From: Piezodorus guildinii
Taxonomy: Eukaryota; Arthropoda; Insecta; Hemiptera; Pentatomidae
DNA: 64,000 nucleotides
Reading direction: 5' to 3'
Assembly: GCA_023052935.1 (NCBI GenBank)
Contig: CM041294.1
Span: 100,571,616 to 100,635,615, forward strand
Shown: piece by piece, positions 34,870-45,404 of the stretch
How positions within the stretch are numbered: position 1 is the stretch's first letter
Layout of the letters: the number at the start of each line of letters is the position of its first letter
Program-made: the position numbers and the translations under genes
The notes under the pieces: model-generated
Database searches by the model: none
Seen by the model: only the letters and a program-made list of their open reading frames with translations
What the model was told of the DNA's origin: nothing

Positions 34870-35605
34870 TTCTCTACGGTCAACAAAACTCCATCATTAT
34901 CATACCATTGATAAGTAACAATTGTGTTAGAGAATACATATATGCTTAAATTTTAAATTTAATAGTCCATTCTAATCATTACTAAAATATTTACTATTTG
35001 TAAATTGTTGTATTTATTCATATTTTATAGTCATATATGAAAATGGCATTTTATGTGATACAATTTAAATATTAATATAAACGATGCATTCCATGAAATT
35101 TTCATTTCCGCTTATGGTTGTGTATAATAGTGATAATGAATTTTTAGATTTTGGATAAGAAAAAAAGAAGTATTAAAATATAGTTAGAATTTATAATATT
35201 TTAAAAATATATTTTTTTAAAAGTTTTTTTTATGTTAATATTGTTAGTTTTTTTTCATTTTATAGTTTACTTAAATTTTGATATCTGTATACTGTACCTT
35301 CTCTAATATAAGTGTTCTTTCTTAGCTTGTTATTGTTCTATTGTATATACTTTTAATGATTTTGTGAGCGAAATGTTTTCAATAATCTTGAAAATGTTTA
35401 TGTGTATAAGTTTTGAAGTCCATTTAATTTTAACCCCAATTTAAAATGTTTATCACTACAAATAATCCTATGAATATTTAATCATCTAAGCTGCAAAATG
35501 AAATAGGCAGAAAAAAATTAAATTACTACTGCTTGAATTAAAAAATAATATTTAAACATTTTAAAGTTATTAGAACTATTATTTTTTTTAAATACCTTTT
35601 ATTTA
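34870..35605. other. unannotated AT-rich sequence
   Basis: Nothing recognisable; possibly flanking DNA or distal 3' UTR of the GalNAc-transferase gene. Confidence 0.35.
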
Positions 35606-35609
35606 ATTT

Positions 35610-36027
35610 ACTTTTTATTAGGACCATTGTTACTTTAAGAAATCATTATAATGATCTGGTTTAAAACAGTTAAAAGGATTAATAATATTTGGATGATTCA
35701 ACTGGATTAGTAAATTACAAAATCTAATTTGCCTCTGTTATCATTTTCCATTTTATGTTGAAGTTAAGACTTAAAACTGCTGGAAAAAAAATTCTATATT
35801 TTTAAATTAATGATTTTATTTACTTTTTATTATGACCATTGTTACTTTAAGAAATCATTATAATGATCTGGCTTAAAACAGTTAAAAGGATTAATAATAT
35901 TTGGATGATTCAACTGGATTAGTAAATTACAAAATCTAATTTGCCTCTGTTATCATTTTCCATTTTATGTTGAAGTTAAGACTTAAAACTGCTGGAAAAA
36001 AATTCTATATTTTTAAATTAATGATTT
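35610..36027. repeat. two-copy tandem duplication, 212-bp period
   Basis: GACCATTGTTACTTTAAGAA occurs at 35,622 and again at 35,834. The copies are almost identical throughout, with only a few base changes and a homopolymer length change, so the duplication is recent. Confidence 0.95.
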
Positions 36028-36029
36028 TT

Positions 36030-38070
36030 TCAAACTAACATTCATGTCATTACTGTTTACCCAATACACACAAATTAAAGTTTACCTAAAATAGTTTCTT
36101 TCTGAAATAAATTATTTAGGTATGATTGGAACACTGATTTCTGAATTTCAATACCATTAATTTTATATTTATTCTCTAGTTGTTGAGGAAAAATAGTTTT
36201 CTTTATTTCCCAAATGTCTCCAGGTAAAAAAAAATAAATAAATCGTATATTAAAGCCTCTTCGTTAGCCATATTTTCAGAAAGCTATTTATGTTTTAATA
36301 GCTTACCATGTGAATCAGTGTACGAAAACATATAATTCGATTAAATTTTTAGTTTATACTAAAGGTGGGCCTTAGTCTAGTTAAAATGTCAGAATAAAAT
36401 AGTTACTAATTAGGATTACATACATTTTTGATTTTTTAACCTGAAGACTTTTTAGTTTTTGAATAAGATATTTTTCTCAAATTACTTGATTGTTTTGCAT
36501 TATGCTTGCTCTACATCACCCTCATTGTACATATAATGTAATTGATATATTTAACTATAATAAGAGAAGGCATTAATTCTATCTTTACCTTATAATATAA
36601 TTGTAATTTGAAGAATGAATGTCAGGCTTATGATGTTTTTAAAAAAATGTTAAAATTTCAAAATTACTTAATCCTGTATGTGAAGTTAATTTTATTTAAG
36701 TACCATGTTCCTTGTTAACTTAGTCTTCCATAAGCAGGAAATTGTATAGTTTATATTTTTATGATATATAATATTATTATTGGACATTATAAATTATAAA
36801 AAAAGACTGTTGAAATTTTTATAAATTCTTTTCAAAAATGATGTTTGATTTTTCCTTGTATCCATACCATTTTTACGTCCATTCTTTTCAAAATAACTAA
36901 TATTAAGAATGATTAAAATTTTAAAATGCCGAGTTTTGTCGATTTTATTAATTTATGACAGTAAAAAAAAAAAAAAAATGTATTTATTAACTTACAGAAA
37001 TTTGTGGAGTTATGAAAAAGAAATTTATATTTATTTAGTTTTTTCAAATGTGTATGATTTATAATAATGAATGTGTTCAATATATTATTTAATTGATTTT
37101 GCTCAGAACTTGTTGAGACTTGTTATTTAAGCAAGTTTCCATAAGGTTTTCTGAATCTTCATAACTTATTTTATATTACCTTATTATGTATTTGTATACT
37201 TTTGTGCTGCCTTTTCATTCTGATTTGTAATTTTCATCTATTATTCATTTTTCATATTATTTCTATAGAATTTATATATTGTAGATTATTGAGTGGTCAA
37301 AGTTTACTCAATTTGAATTGCTAGTGTTCTTATTGATATAATTCAGATCATATTTAATGTCTTATTGAGTTGCTTATATTAAAAAACTCCTATGTCTCAT
37401 TAACAATAATATGACATCGAAAATTGAAAAATGCTCCATATGACCCCTCTTGATAAAAATTTTCCATACTTTTATATGATGAGTTATCAGCACGTGCTAG
37501 GAAAGTATGCTCAACTTAATCAGAACTTTTTTTAAGGATTCTAATCGAAAAATAAACCCCCTATATTTTCATTCAGGACATCAGAATGCAGTCAAAGCCA
37601 AAGAAATCAATAAACTTTACCCAACCAAGATTTTATGTAAATATGTTTCTCACCGCATTTCAATGAATAGAAAAGATTATAATTGTATTCTGATCAATTA
37701 AGAACAAAATATGTCACCCATTTTTTTACTTTATCTAAGAAATAAATAAACAATTGATTTATTTTAAGGAGAATTGCCTTGCGATAAAATTTTGTAACAC
37801 TCGAGTCTCTAATGTTTCTGAATATTAGGGTTTGATCTTTTTTCCAACCTTTTTTACTAATCCAATGGTTGATTTGTCTAGGTTTTTTTATATTTGTGTT
37901 GTTTGTTATTACTAAGTCAACAAAAGGTTTTATATAGATGTATTTGATTAAAATGTCCAAAGTTTAAGCTAAACTTTTTCCCTCTGATATGTATATAAGT
38001 ACAATTATAAAGCCAATAAAAAATTCATTTGTACCAAATAATGTACTAATATCTATCCACTTCAATTTTT
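36030..38070. other. unannotated AT-rich sequence
   Basis: No gene, SINE or shared repeat recognised. The open frames at 37,507-37,701 and 37,694-37,960 have no family resemblance. Confidence 0.4.
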
Positions 38071-38079
38071 TTTTTTTTT

Positions 38080-39000
38080 TTTACTTTAAACTTAGCTGCT
38101 GTATGTGAAATATGTAGTAAAGGAAAGTATTGCGATCCTGGAAATTTTCTAATTCCAGTTTTCAATGGAAATACAGGTTTTAGGATCCCCTGATTCCAAA
38201 TAACTTTTTTTTTTTTTTTATTCACACCTGTCAATGAATGTTGACAGTCAGCAAATCCAAATAACTAAGTTGGCAAAAAGGTCTGAGTGTGTGTTGAGTC
38301 TAGCATGAAAGAGGAAATTCGTAGGAAATTGAAATTTCAAATTTAATACTCCCTAGATGTTACAGCAGCTTTTTCACCAAAATCGTCCAATGGAAGTGCT
38401 ACATGCATTTTACGATTTTATCAAAATCAGCTTTAACGTTTTTGATTAAACTCGCTATACGAGTATTGATGTAAAATTTAATGGGTTTTAATATTATACA
38501 GGTTTAATTCTGATTGAAATAGTCTGACAGGGCTTAAATGCTGATATTTAAAATTTTCTTCCCGTGAAGTAGGTTTAATATCTTAAATTTGAAAAAATTA
38601 ACCTTAACATCTTGATAAGAAACGGATAAGTATATAACTTAAACAAATTTGAAAAGAACAAAAATATTTTTTATGCAATTTTTGTGTTTTTGCACACAAA
38701 AACAGTAATATAGATGTATAATGTACCGTTGGTAAGCTAAAAATTTTAGAAAAAATATTATCTTATACACAACATTGCAAAAGTTAATGGAGAGTGATAA
38801 AAATTCAATAAAACTAATTGATAATCGTAGATGATAAATAATATAATAATTATTTAATAAAACACATGTTTCTATCGAAATTAAATGTAATTAATTCTTT
38901 GATGTTTTTTTTTATCTCTATGTATTTAAAAATTCTTTAATTTATTTTAACAACGAAAATAAGGAAAGTCATGTGTTTTTGCAAGCACCATATTATTTTT
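38080..39000 (+). repeat. repeat X copy 2, near full length
   Basis: It begins with the TATGTGAAATATGTAGTAAAGG block, followed by TTGCGATCCTGG. It contains AATAGTCTGACAGGGCTTAA and ends ACAACG..AAGGAAAGTCATGTG. A T-tract with a small hairpin interrupts it near 38,205-38,260. It serves as a reference for the order of blocks in X. Confidence 0.8.
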
Positions 39001-39004
39001 TATA

Positions 39005-40135
39005 AGGAGCATAAGGAATCAGTTATCAAAGATACGTAGTTTTCGATTAAATATGTTTTAGGTAAAATGCATAGTCGTTTGAATTAAACTTGAAAGCTTC
39101 CATTACAATGTGCCCCAAATTACTTAGGCTTAAGTCTACACTGAGGTTGAAAGTCCTAGGTTAGTTATTAAGAAAATCAATCAGATTTTAAGCGTTTTTT
39201 TTTTTTTTTTAAAGGATTCTAGTTGTAACTAAAAATGTTCAGCTGTAGGCTAGATTAAAAATGGAGAAAATTATTTTTTAGATGTTTGGAGTCATGTCAA
39301 TTTCTTTCCATTAAGTCAAGAAATGTTTTTTAACATTCGCTGTAATTATAAGTACTTACGAAAATACAATAGAGGAACTATAATTTTTTATACAAAAGAA
39401 TAATCTTAGAGAACTAAATATTATGAGAAGTTCAGTAAGACTTAATGCAGCCAACACAACGAACTGATTTCTCACTTTTTCTCTTTGGTTTCGTTCACAA
39501 TTGATATTGGAATGAAGTCAGTTCCGTAATAATGTTAACCCAGATTAAGATTAATCTGGGGTTAAAGTATTGAATACGGGTTCGCTTCATTTCGAAATGA
39601 ATTAGTTCTGGTAACCAACGAAAACAAGTTATAAATAATCAAGATGGAAATTAAATTTGATTTTATTTACAAAAAATAAAAAATTTTTCGGTATTTACGC
39701 ATTGCAGTAATCCTGTAGGAAATACATAAATATGATTACATAGTTAACCTAAATATTTCTATTTATACAATGATGATTCCACTCGACAATAAAAAAAAAT
39801 TAATAACTTATGTAGACTTCAGAAAAATTTCACTATAATTTAAACTACCATTTCCTTAAACCCAATATTTTGGCACACACTTTTGTATTTGCTTGCTTTA
39901 TATATTTTTTGCTTGGTATCGTCACCAATAATTATTTAATATAATATATAATATATATATTTACATACAATAATAGATTGTTTTAGTTTATGTTTACAAT
40001 CATTCACAAAAAATTATATGAACAAAATTGAATATAATACAAAAGTGTAAAATAAAACTAAATAAATATTTAGAATAATAAATTTACAGGAGTCAACATT
40101 AATTACGGAAAAAAAAATGTTTCGTAGGTACAGTT
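39005..40135. other. unannotated AT-rich sequence with a short palindrome
   Basis: No gene is seen. At 39,534-39,565 an imperfect palindrome TTAACCCAGATTAA / TTAATCTGGGGTTAA could form a hairpin. Confidence 0.45.
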
Positions 40136-40139
40136 GAAG

Positions 40140-40363
40140 TTAAATTTTACCACGCATATCCCGCCAATATGCGTGTTCCTCTTCAAGTACTGCCATTTTT
40201 TTTTCATGCTCTTCTTTGAGGTACTTAATTTTTATTTGGTAGAGTTCGTCCGAGTTAGATGGAACTCGTTCTGTACAACCTTGTAATTCATGTTTTTCAA
40301 TAGAGATGGGATCTTGATGTATGTAATTTGATGGTGGAAAGAATTCTTTTTCTCTGGAATCAT
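40140..40363 (-). CDS. Myb/SANT-like gene exon 2
   Basis: 73 codons plus stop, open from the acceptor. Residues near its start are DSREKEFFPPSNYI; the helix at the end has heptad-like charge spacing, as in other Myb/SANT-like insect proteins. Confidence 0.7.
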
Positions 40364-41739
40364 CTGTAAAGGAAAAGCGGAAGTGTAGATAATTATATAT
40401 TTAAGCGTAGATTTTTTTAAAATATACCTGTATTTTTACTTTCACTAACCTATGTATGAAATTTATAGTAATGGGAAAGTATTGCGATCCTGAAACTTTT
40501 GGAATTACAGTTTTCAACGGAATGTTTTAGAGTACCCCTGAGTCCAATTAACCGCAAAAGAGTCTGTCTGTGAGTGTGCGCGTGTGTTTGTGGTAAGTTT
40601 AGCACGAAAACGAAAATGTGTACGAAAATGAAATTCATATTTGAAACAATTTTTTCACTAAAATTACAACTTTTTCTTTATATGAATGTAAAATTTAATG
40701 GGCTTCATTATGCTGTAAAATTCGTTCTGAGTGAAATAGTCTGACAGGGCTTAAATGGCGTATTTTTTTTTTCTAAAGTGCCTTTCATTTTGTACATCCT
40801 AAAAATTTAACCATTTCATTTTGTCAGCATTGAAAATAACGGCTCAATATACAAATTGAACGAATTTGATGACGAACTAAATGATAAAAGAGAAGAAATA
40901 TTTGTTTAATGTAATTTTTGTTTTTATATATTAAGAACAGCAACATGGACGTACTATATACCGTTGGAAAGAGAAATATTTTAGAAAAAACATTATCTTA
41001 TACACGGACAGAGCATACAGTTAATACGATTATTGTACGTAAGAATTTAATATAGGTATATTGTTTAATCTAAACCATATGTTTCCTAACAAACTGAATA
41101 TAATTTTTATTTAAATTAACTTAAAATTGTTATCTTATCATAAACTTTAAGTTCATGTAATAGTTCTTAAATTGATTTTAACAGCAAAGGTAAGTGAAAG
41201 TCATGCTGATAACATTTTGTTTATATATTAAATTATCATAAACTTATTTTATTAAATATTTTTGAATAAATTCAGATTTTCAATTTTACCTATCCCGATA
41301 ATGATTTTAATTTTAGGGCAACATGTCATCATTGAACTATACTCACCCAGCATTTCTTCATCATCGGATAGAATTTCCACAGGCAGCTCCTTGGAATAAC
41401 TTTGACCATCAAATTCCCCAAAATTTTCTTTTCATTTTCCTTAACTTTAGGCCATTCTTTAATTCCGAAATATTGTTGACATTCTTTCACCTGTTTATGT
41501 TTTCTTCCTTTTTTAATCCGTTTCCAGGCATTTTTGAGTTGTTCGGATGTCCTCCTACAATGGTTTGTGTTGCGATTAAATTCTCTGACGATTTTCTCCC
41601 ATACATTTTTCTTGATGGTTTCTGTTCTCTTGTCGTGTTTCTTACACTCAACTTGAGGGTTTGCTGCTATAAGCCTCGTCAACTCTTCCAATTCATCAGT
41701 GCTAAAGTTCGAACTACGATTACGCTTCGCAAATGACAT
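40140..41739 (-). CDS. Myb/SANT-like DNA-binding protein, two exons, apparent frameshift
   Basis: Probable nuclear DNA-binding protein of the Myb/SANT-like (MSANTD/zeste-like) group. Exon 1 (41,739-41,347) starts at ATG with MSFAKRNRSSNFSTDEL and encodes a three-helix Myb-like domain (VWEKIVREFNRN, LKNAWKRIKKG) in the first ~90 residues. Exon 2 (40,363-40,140) starts after TTTACAG. It encodes an acidic linker and a charged helix (YLKEEHEKKMAVLEEEH, coiled-coil-like) and ends in TAA. The donor GTGAGT at 41,346 and exon 2 agree in phase only if one base is added in the A-run near 41,424-41,427. In that frame exon 1 ends with an acidic stretch (EILSDDEEML) that continues sensibly into exon 2. 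As read, the frame runs on to a stop past the donor. Either a recent pseudogene or a sequence error; about 205 residues if intact. It could also be a domesticated Harbinger-type accessory gene. Confidence 0.75.
40430..41205 (+). repeat. repeat X copy 3 inside the Myb/SANT gene intron
   Basis: It begins TTTTTACTTTCACTAACC and ends AAAGGTAAGTGAAAGTCATG. It is antisense to the gene and makes up most of the 983-bp intron (40,364-41,346), so the intron owes most of its length to the insertion. Confidence 0.82.
41347..41739 (-). CDS. Myb/SANT-like gene exon 1
   Basis: 393 bases from ATG to the GTGAGT donor; one base short of the length the phase requires. The homopolymer cluster at 41,416-41,430 (A4, T4, G4) is where the frame must change. 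Confidence 0.72.
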
Positions 41740-41744
41740 TCTTT

Positions 41745-42340
41745 AATCAAACCTCAATAGCGACATTCTGTTGTTACATAACCACATTAACTAAACATAA
41801 ACACATAGTTTGACTTGGAGGTTGTCTTTTAGAAGGCTATGATTGAGTAAACAGGTGTTTGTAGCTTCAAGATTGCCACTACACTGAAGTGTTTCTTACT
41901 CTTCCCCCAGCTAGTCTGGATCTAAACCGGTCTCGCTTTCAAAATTAGCTTCGAGCTAAAATTAACTTAGAACTAGTTTAGTCTGAGGCTTATCAGGGAA
42001 GGTCTGGTTTAAATTTGTTTTCTAACGTAATATTTGTGACGTAGATTAACATAATCTAAACTTTATTTACATCGTAAACCCCATACCTTTTACAAACGTA
42101 GTGAGGTTAGAATAGTATTCAAAATGAATATGAATGGACATTTGTAGCCATGCTTGTTTTTCTCGATTAAATCGAAAACTATCTTCATATACTTATGGAA
42201 TATCCCAGAAGCTCATTAAAGGATAAATAAACTGTAAAATAAAAATAAAAATTATTGTGGATGTAATTAGGATCAATGTAAGTGGATGTAATTAATAATA
42301 AAATTAATGTCAAACCTAGTTTCCATTCTCCCACCATGCG
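41745..42340. other. unannotated sequence upstream of the Myb/SANT gene
   Basis: Presumed 5' flank. No TATA-type promoter can be singled out and no repeat is recognised. Confidence 0.35.
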
Positions 42341-42341
42341 C

Positions 42342-42447
42342 CCTGATGATGACCCACAAAGGGGGTCGAAACGTTGGCAAACAATAAATAGTTGAAACTA
42401 TTTAGTTGTTTCATTTAATGACCGCCACCCGGACTAATTCCTTCCAG
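42342..42447 (+). repeat. hammerhead-like family, best-preserved core
   Basis: CTGATGA (42,343-42,349), one extra T, a GACCC..GGGTC stem, then GAAAC. A second hairpin (AAATAGTTGAAACTATTT, 42,387-42,404) follows, then the tail GACCGCCACCCGGACTAATT. CTGATGA and GAAAC match the hammerhead catalytic boxes exactly. The extra T before the stem and the lack of an obvious stem III/cleavage site argue for caution. Confidence 0.7.
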
Positions 42448-42849
42448 AAAATAAAAATTAATTTGAACCAATTTTAAAAATGGTTTGTCCTGGACCAATT
42501 TAAAAAAAATATACTTTTAAAAAATAGTCCTGGGGTCACCTATAGCATAGTGGCTGAAGCCTGTTGGCTAAATTTTTTTGTATTGAAATCACTAGTAAAA
42601 ACCGCTACAAACTTATTTTACAACCCAATACATGCGAATTTCAGGAACTAGCTCAATTAGGGAGTTGTGGAGATCCATTTAATTTCAATAAAGGGCAATA
42701 CTTCAAGTAAAAATATTGTAATTATCATGTATGATGTGCTACTTTTTAAACAAAATTGTGCCTGAAAGAAGAAAATCCGTTTACCGACTTCAACTTTATT
42801 CGGTCCCCCAGAGGTCTGATCAGATATTTCGGAACTCTACATACTCGTA

Positions 42850-44412
42850 TTTTTTTAATAATAATAATAATAATAATAAAAGCTTTATTCTGGGACTATG
42901 TCCCTTAAGAATAACAGAAATGAACAGTAGATATTCATATATTTCTGGTCAAGAAAACAATATAATTAATTTTTATTTACAAATGAGCAAAAGGAAAAAT
43001 TAAACACTACCTAGACTTATATACATTCATGTACAAAAAGTATGGATAATAAACACACAAGATTAGAAAAAAGAGGGAGAAGATGCCGGGAACGATGAAA
43101 AAAACTTATCGTTCGTCGGGAAATATTACCAATATGGGGTTTCCAAGAAAGGGTTTGATCAATGGTGATACCAAGGTTTTTGACAGAGGAGCTAAAGGTG
43201 ATTGGATGATCATTTAGGATTAGATTCGGAAAGGAAGTATTGGATCTGAGGAGGGAATCGGAACCTATAACAACGGCCTGCGTTTTCTCAGCATTAAGCC
43301 TAAGTTTATTCAGGGTTGCCCAGGCACAGATTCTATCTAGGTCTTCCTGAATATTGGCCAATGCTACGAATAACTCAGAAGGAGAGAAGGATAGGTAGAT
43401 CTGAAAGTCGTCGGCATATAAATGATAGGAGCAGTGATGGATTGAATTTGGAAGATCATTGATAAAGGAGTTGAAAAGGAGGGGGGAGATACTTGAGCCC
43501 TGGGCCACACCTGCCGAGAGGGTAAGAAAAGAAGATATAGGATGATTGGGAATGGTAACTGCTTGGGTCATGTTACAAAGGAAAGATTGAAACCATCGAA
43601 TAGTACTATTGGAAAATGATAAAGATTTTAGTTTGGAAAAAAGGATAGAATGGTCAAGAGAATCAAAAGCTTTTGAAAAGTCCAGAAGTATTAGTACTGT
43701 TAGCTTTTTTTCGTCCATAGCGGTATGTATGTTGCTCGTGATTTTTAGAAGGGCTGATTGTGTGGAAAAGCCGGGTCGGAAACCAGATTGGAGAGGATCG
43801 AGCAGTTTGGACTTTTCGAGAAAATTGGACAGTTGTGATTGGACTATTCTTTCAAGTGGTTTAGAAAGGTTTGAAAGAATAGATATAGGGCGATAGTCTT
43901 TGGGGGAAGTAGGATTAAAGGTTTTATTAATAGGAAGTACAATAGCTTTTTTCCAGGAGGTAGGGAATACAGAATTTTGGAGGGAAAAGTTATATATGAA
44001 GAGTAGGATTGGTAAAATTTCAGGAAGGCATAGTTTTATCAATTTGACGGGTATACCGTCAAAACCTACAGAGTTAGTGTGTGATTTCATGACTGAGGAA
44101 ATTAGGTCAGATGGAGAGATATCGGAAAAATAAAAGTTGCTGGAGTTGAATGAAGGGACTAAAGGAAAGTCGGGGGTTAGTTGTGGAGAATCGTTTGAGG
44201 AAATCGATGAGAAATAAGTATTTAATTCGTCAGATGAGACCTGAAATACCTGAGAGGAAGAGGATTCACAAAGCGAGAGTTTGCGGAGGATTAGCCATTT
44301 TGATTTGGAATCAGATGCTGAGGAAAGGGCTTCACGGAAGTAGTTTGATTTTGCTTGTCTAATTGCTGTCTGTGTCAGATTGCGGAGTGCCCTGAACGTT
44401 TGGTAGTTTCAA
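42850..44412 (-). pseudogene. CR1/Jockey-like LINE with long open reverse transcriptase
   Basis: The minus-strand frame is open from about 44,412 to the stop at 43,017 (over 460 codons; an ATG lies at 44,090). It starts in the linker after the endonuclease. It covers all reverse-transcriptase blocks: SVGFDGIPVKLI, KDYRPISILSNLSKPLER, LQSGFRPGFSTQSAL, LLDFSKAFDSLDH, GVAQGSSISPLLF, the catalytic YADDFQIYL, LNAEKTQAVVIG and VKNLGITID. After RRTISFFHRSRHLLP the frame enters an unrelated end (VHECI), so the distal C-terminus looks deleted. A short 3' UTR with AATAAA ends in a (TTA)n tail near 42,856. The endonuclease is missing (5' truncation). Non-autonomous, but unusually well preserved. Confidence 0.88.
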
Positions 44413-44414
44413 TG

Positions 44415-45400
44415 GATAGAAAACGGTGTCTTGTTGCTGACTTGAGTACTACTGAAATATACTATTAAAATAAGACCAATAAAGCAGATTCAACGTGTGA
44501 AAACTTTTCTTTTGTATTAACGTTATGAAGAGATTTGATTACTTACTTTAAACTGATGCAGTCCCTAAACAAAACTGGGAAGAATGTTTCATATTAGTGA
44601 GAAAATTAACGCTCTTAAACACCTGAATAATTTATCAAAATATGATGCTGAAAAACATTTCTTTGCAAGATACAGGGAATCACAAGATGTTGATCCTTGC
44701 TGACATCTTCCGTGATCTGGTGATTCGGTGCTGAAATAGGTTCTGAACTGCGGCTGTCAGCAGAATATTTCTTCATTGCAATTATAGTCTTTCTGTACAG
44801 CCATTTAAAAACGTAAGCATGATGTATTACCAGTATAAGATCTTTATCATATGATCTAAATCATTCTTCGACGACACTACATTACAGCACTCATTTCAAA
44901 CACCCAGACTGCAGCACTTGTACGAGGATTATGTACTTCTATATGGGGAATCATTCAGCAAACGTTCCAGAATCAGTACCTACAGATACTGTTTCATCCA
45001 TTGTAACAAGACGTTCTAGCAACAGTAGGTATAAATCGCGAACCAAATCATTGTTTTTTTAATTTCTATCTATTTATTCTCATCATAACTCATCTATTTG
45101 ATTTAAATGTGACGTTACATGAATCTCTTTGATAATATAGTTATTATATAGCGGACATTAGTAATATAGTTGCAAATCTAAATATCGCAAAGCAACAGGA
45201 TTCATAATAAATACATCGAAGACGAATTGAATTGTTTATACAAAAAATAATTGAGCCTCTTTACAATTATTCTTATTATACGATTTTATTATAAAATTGT
45301 GAAATGTTCAAAATGAACTACACACTTTGTACTTTTAATCAATACACGTAACTAAACATATGTTATTCATATTATCTGTCACTAGGAATTTTACGATTAC
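44415..45400. other. unannotated AT-rich sequence
   Basis: No coding region or shared repeat is recognised. Confidence 0.4.
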
Positions 45401-45404
45401 ATTC

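Noticed and set aside
34626..34886. Two opposed ORFs encoding the same peptide
   Set aside because: They result from the perfect palindrome; the peptide has no other support.
43609..44362. Three plus-strand open frames of 70-95 codons
   Set aside because: They lie antisense to the well-supported LINE reverse transcriptase and are shadows of it.
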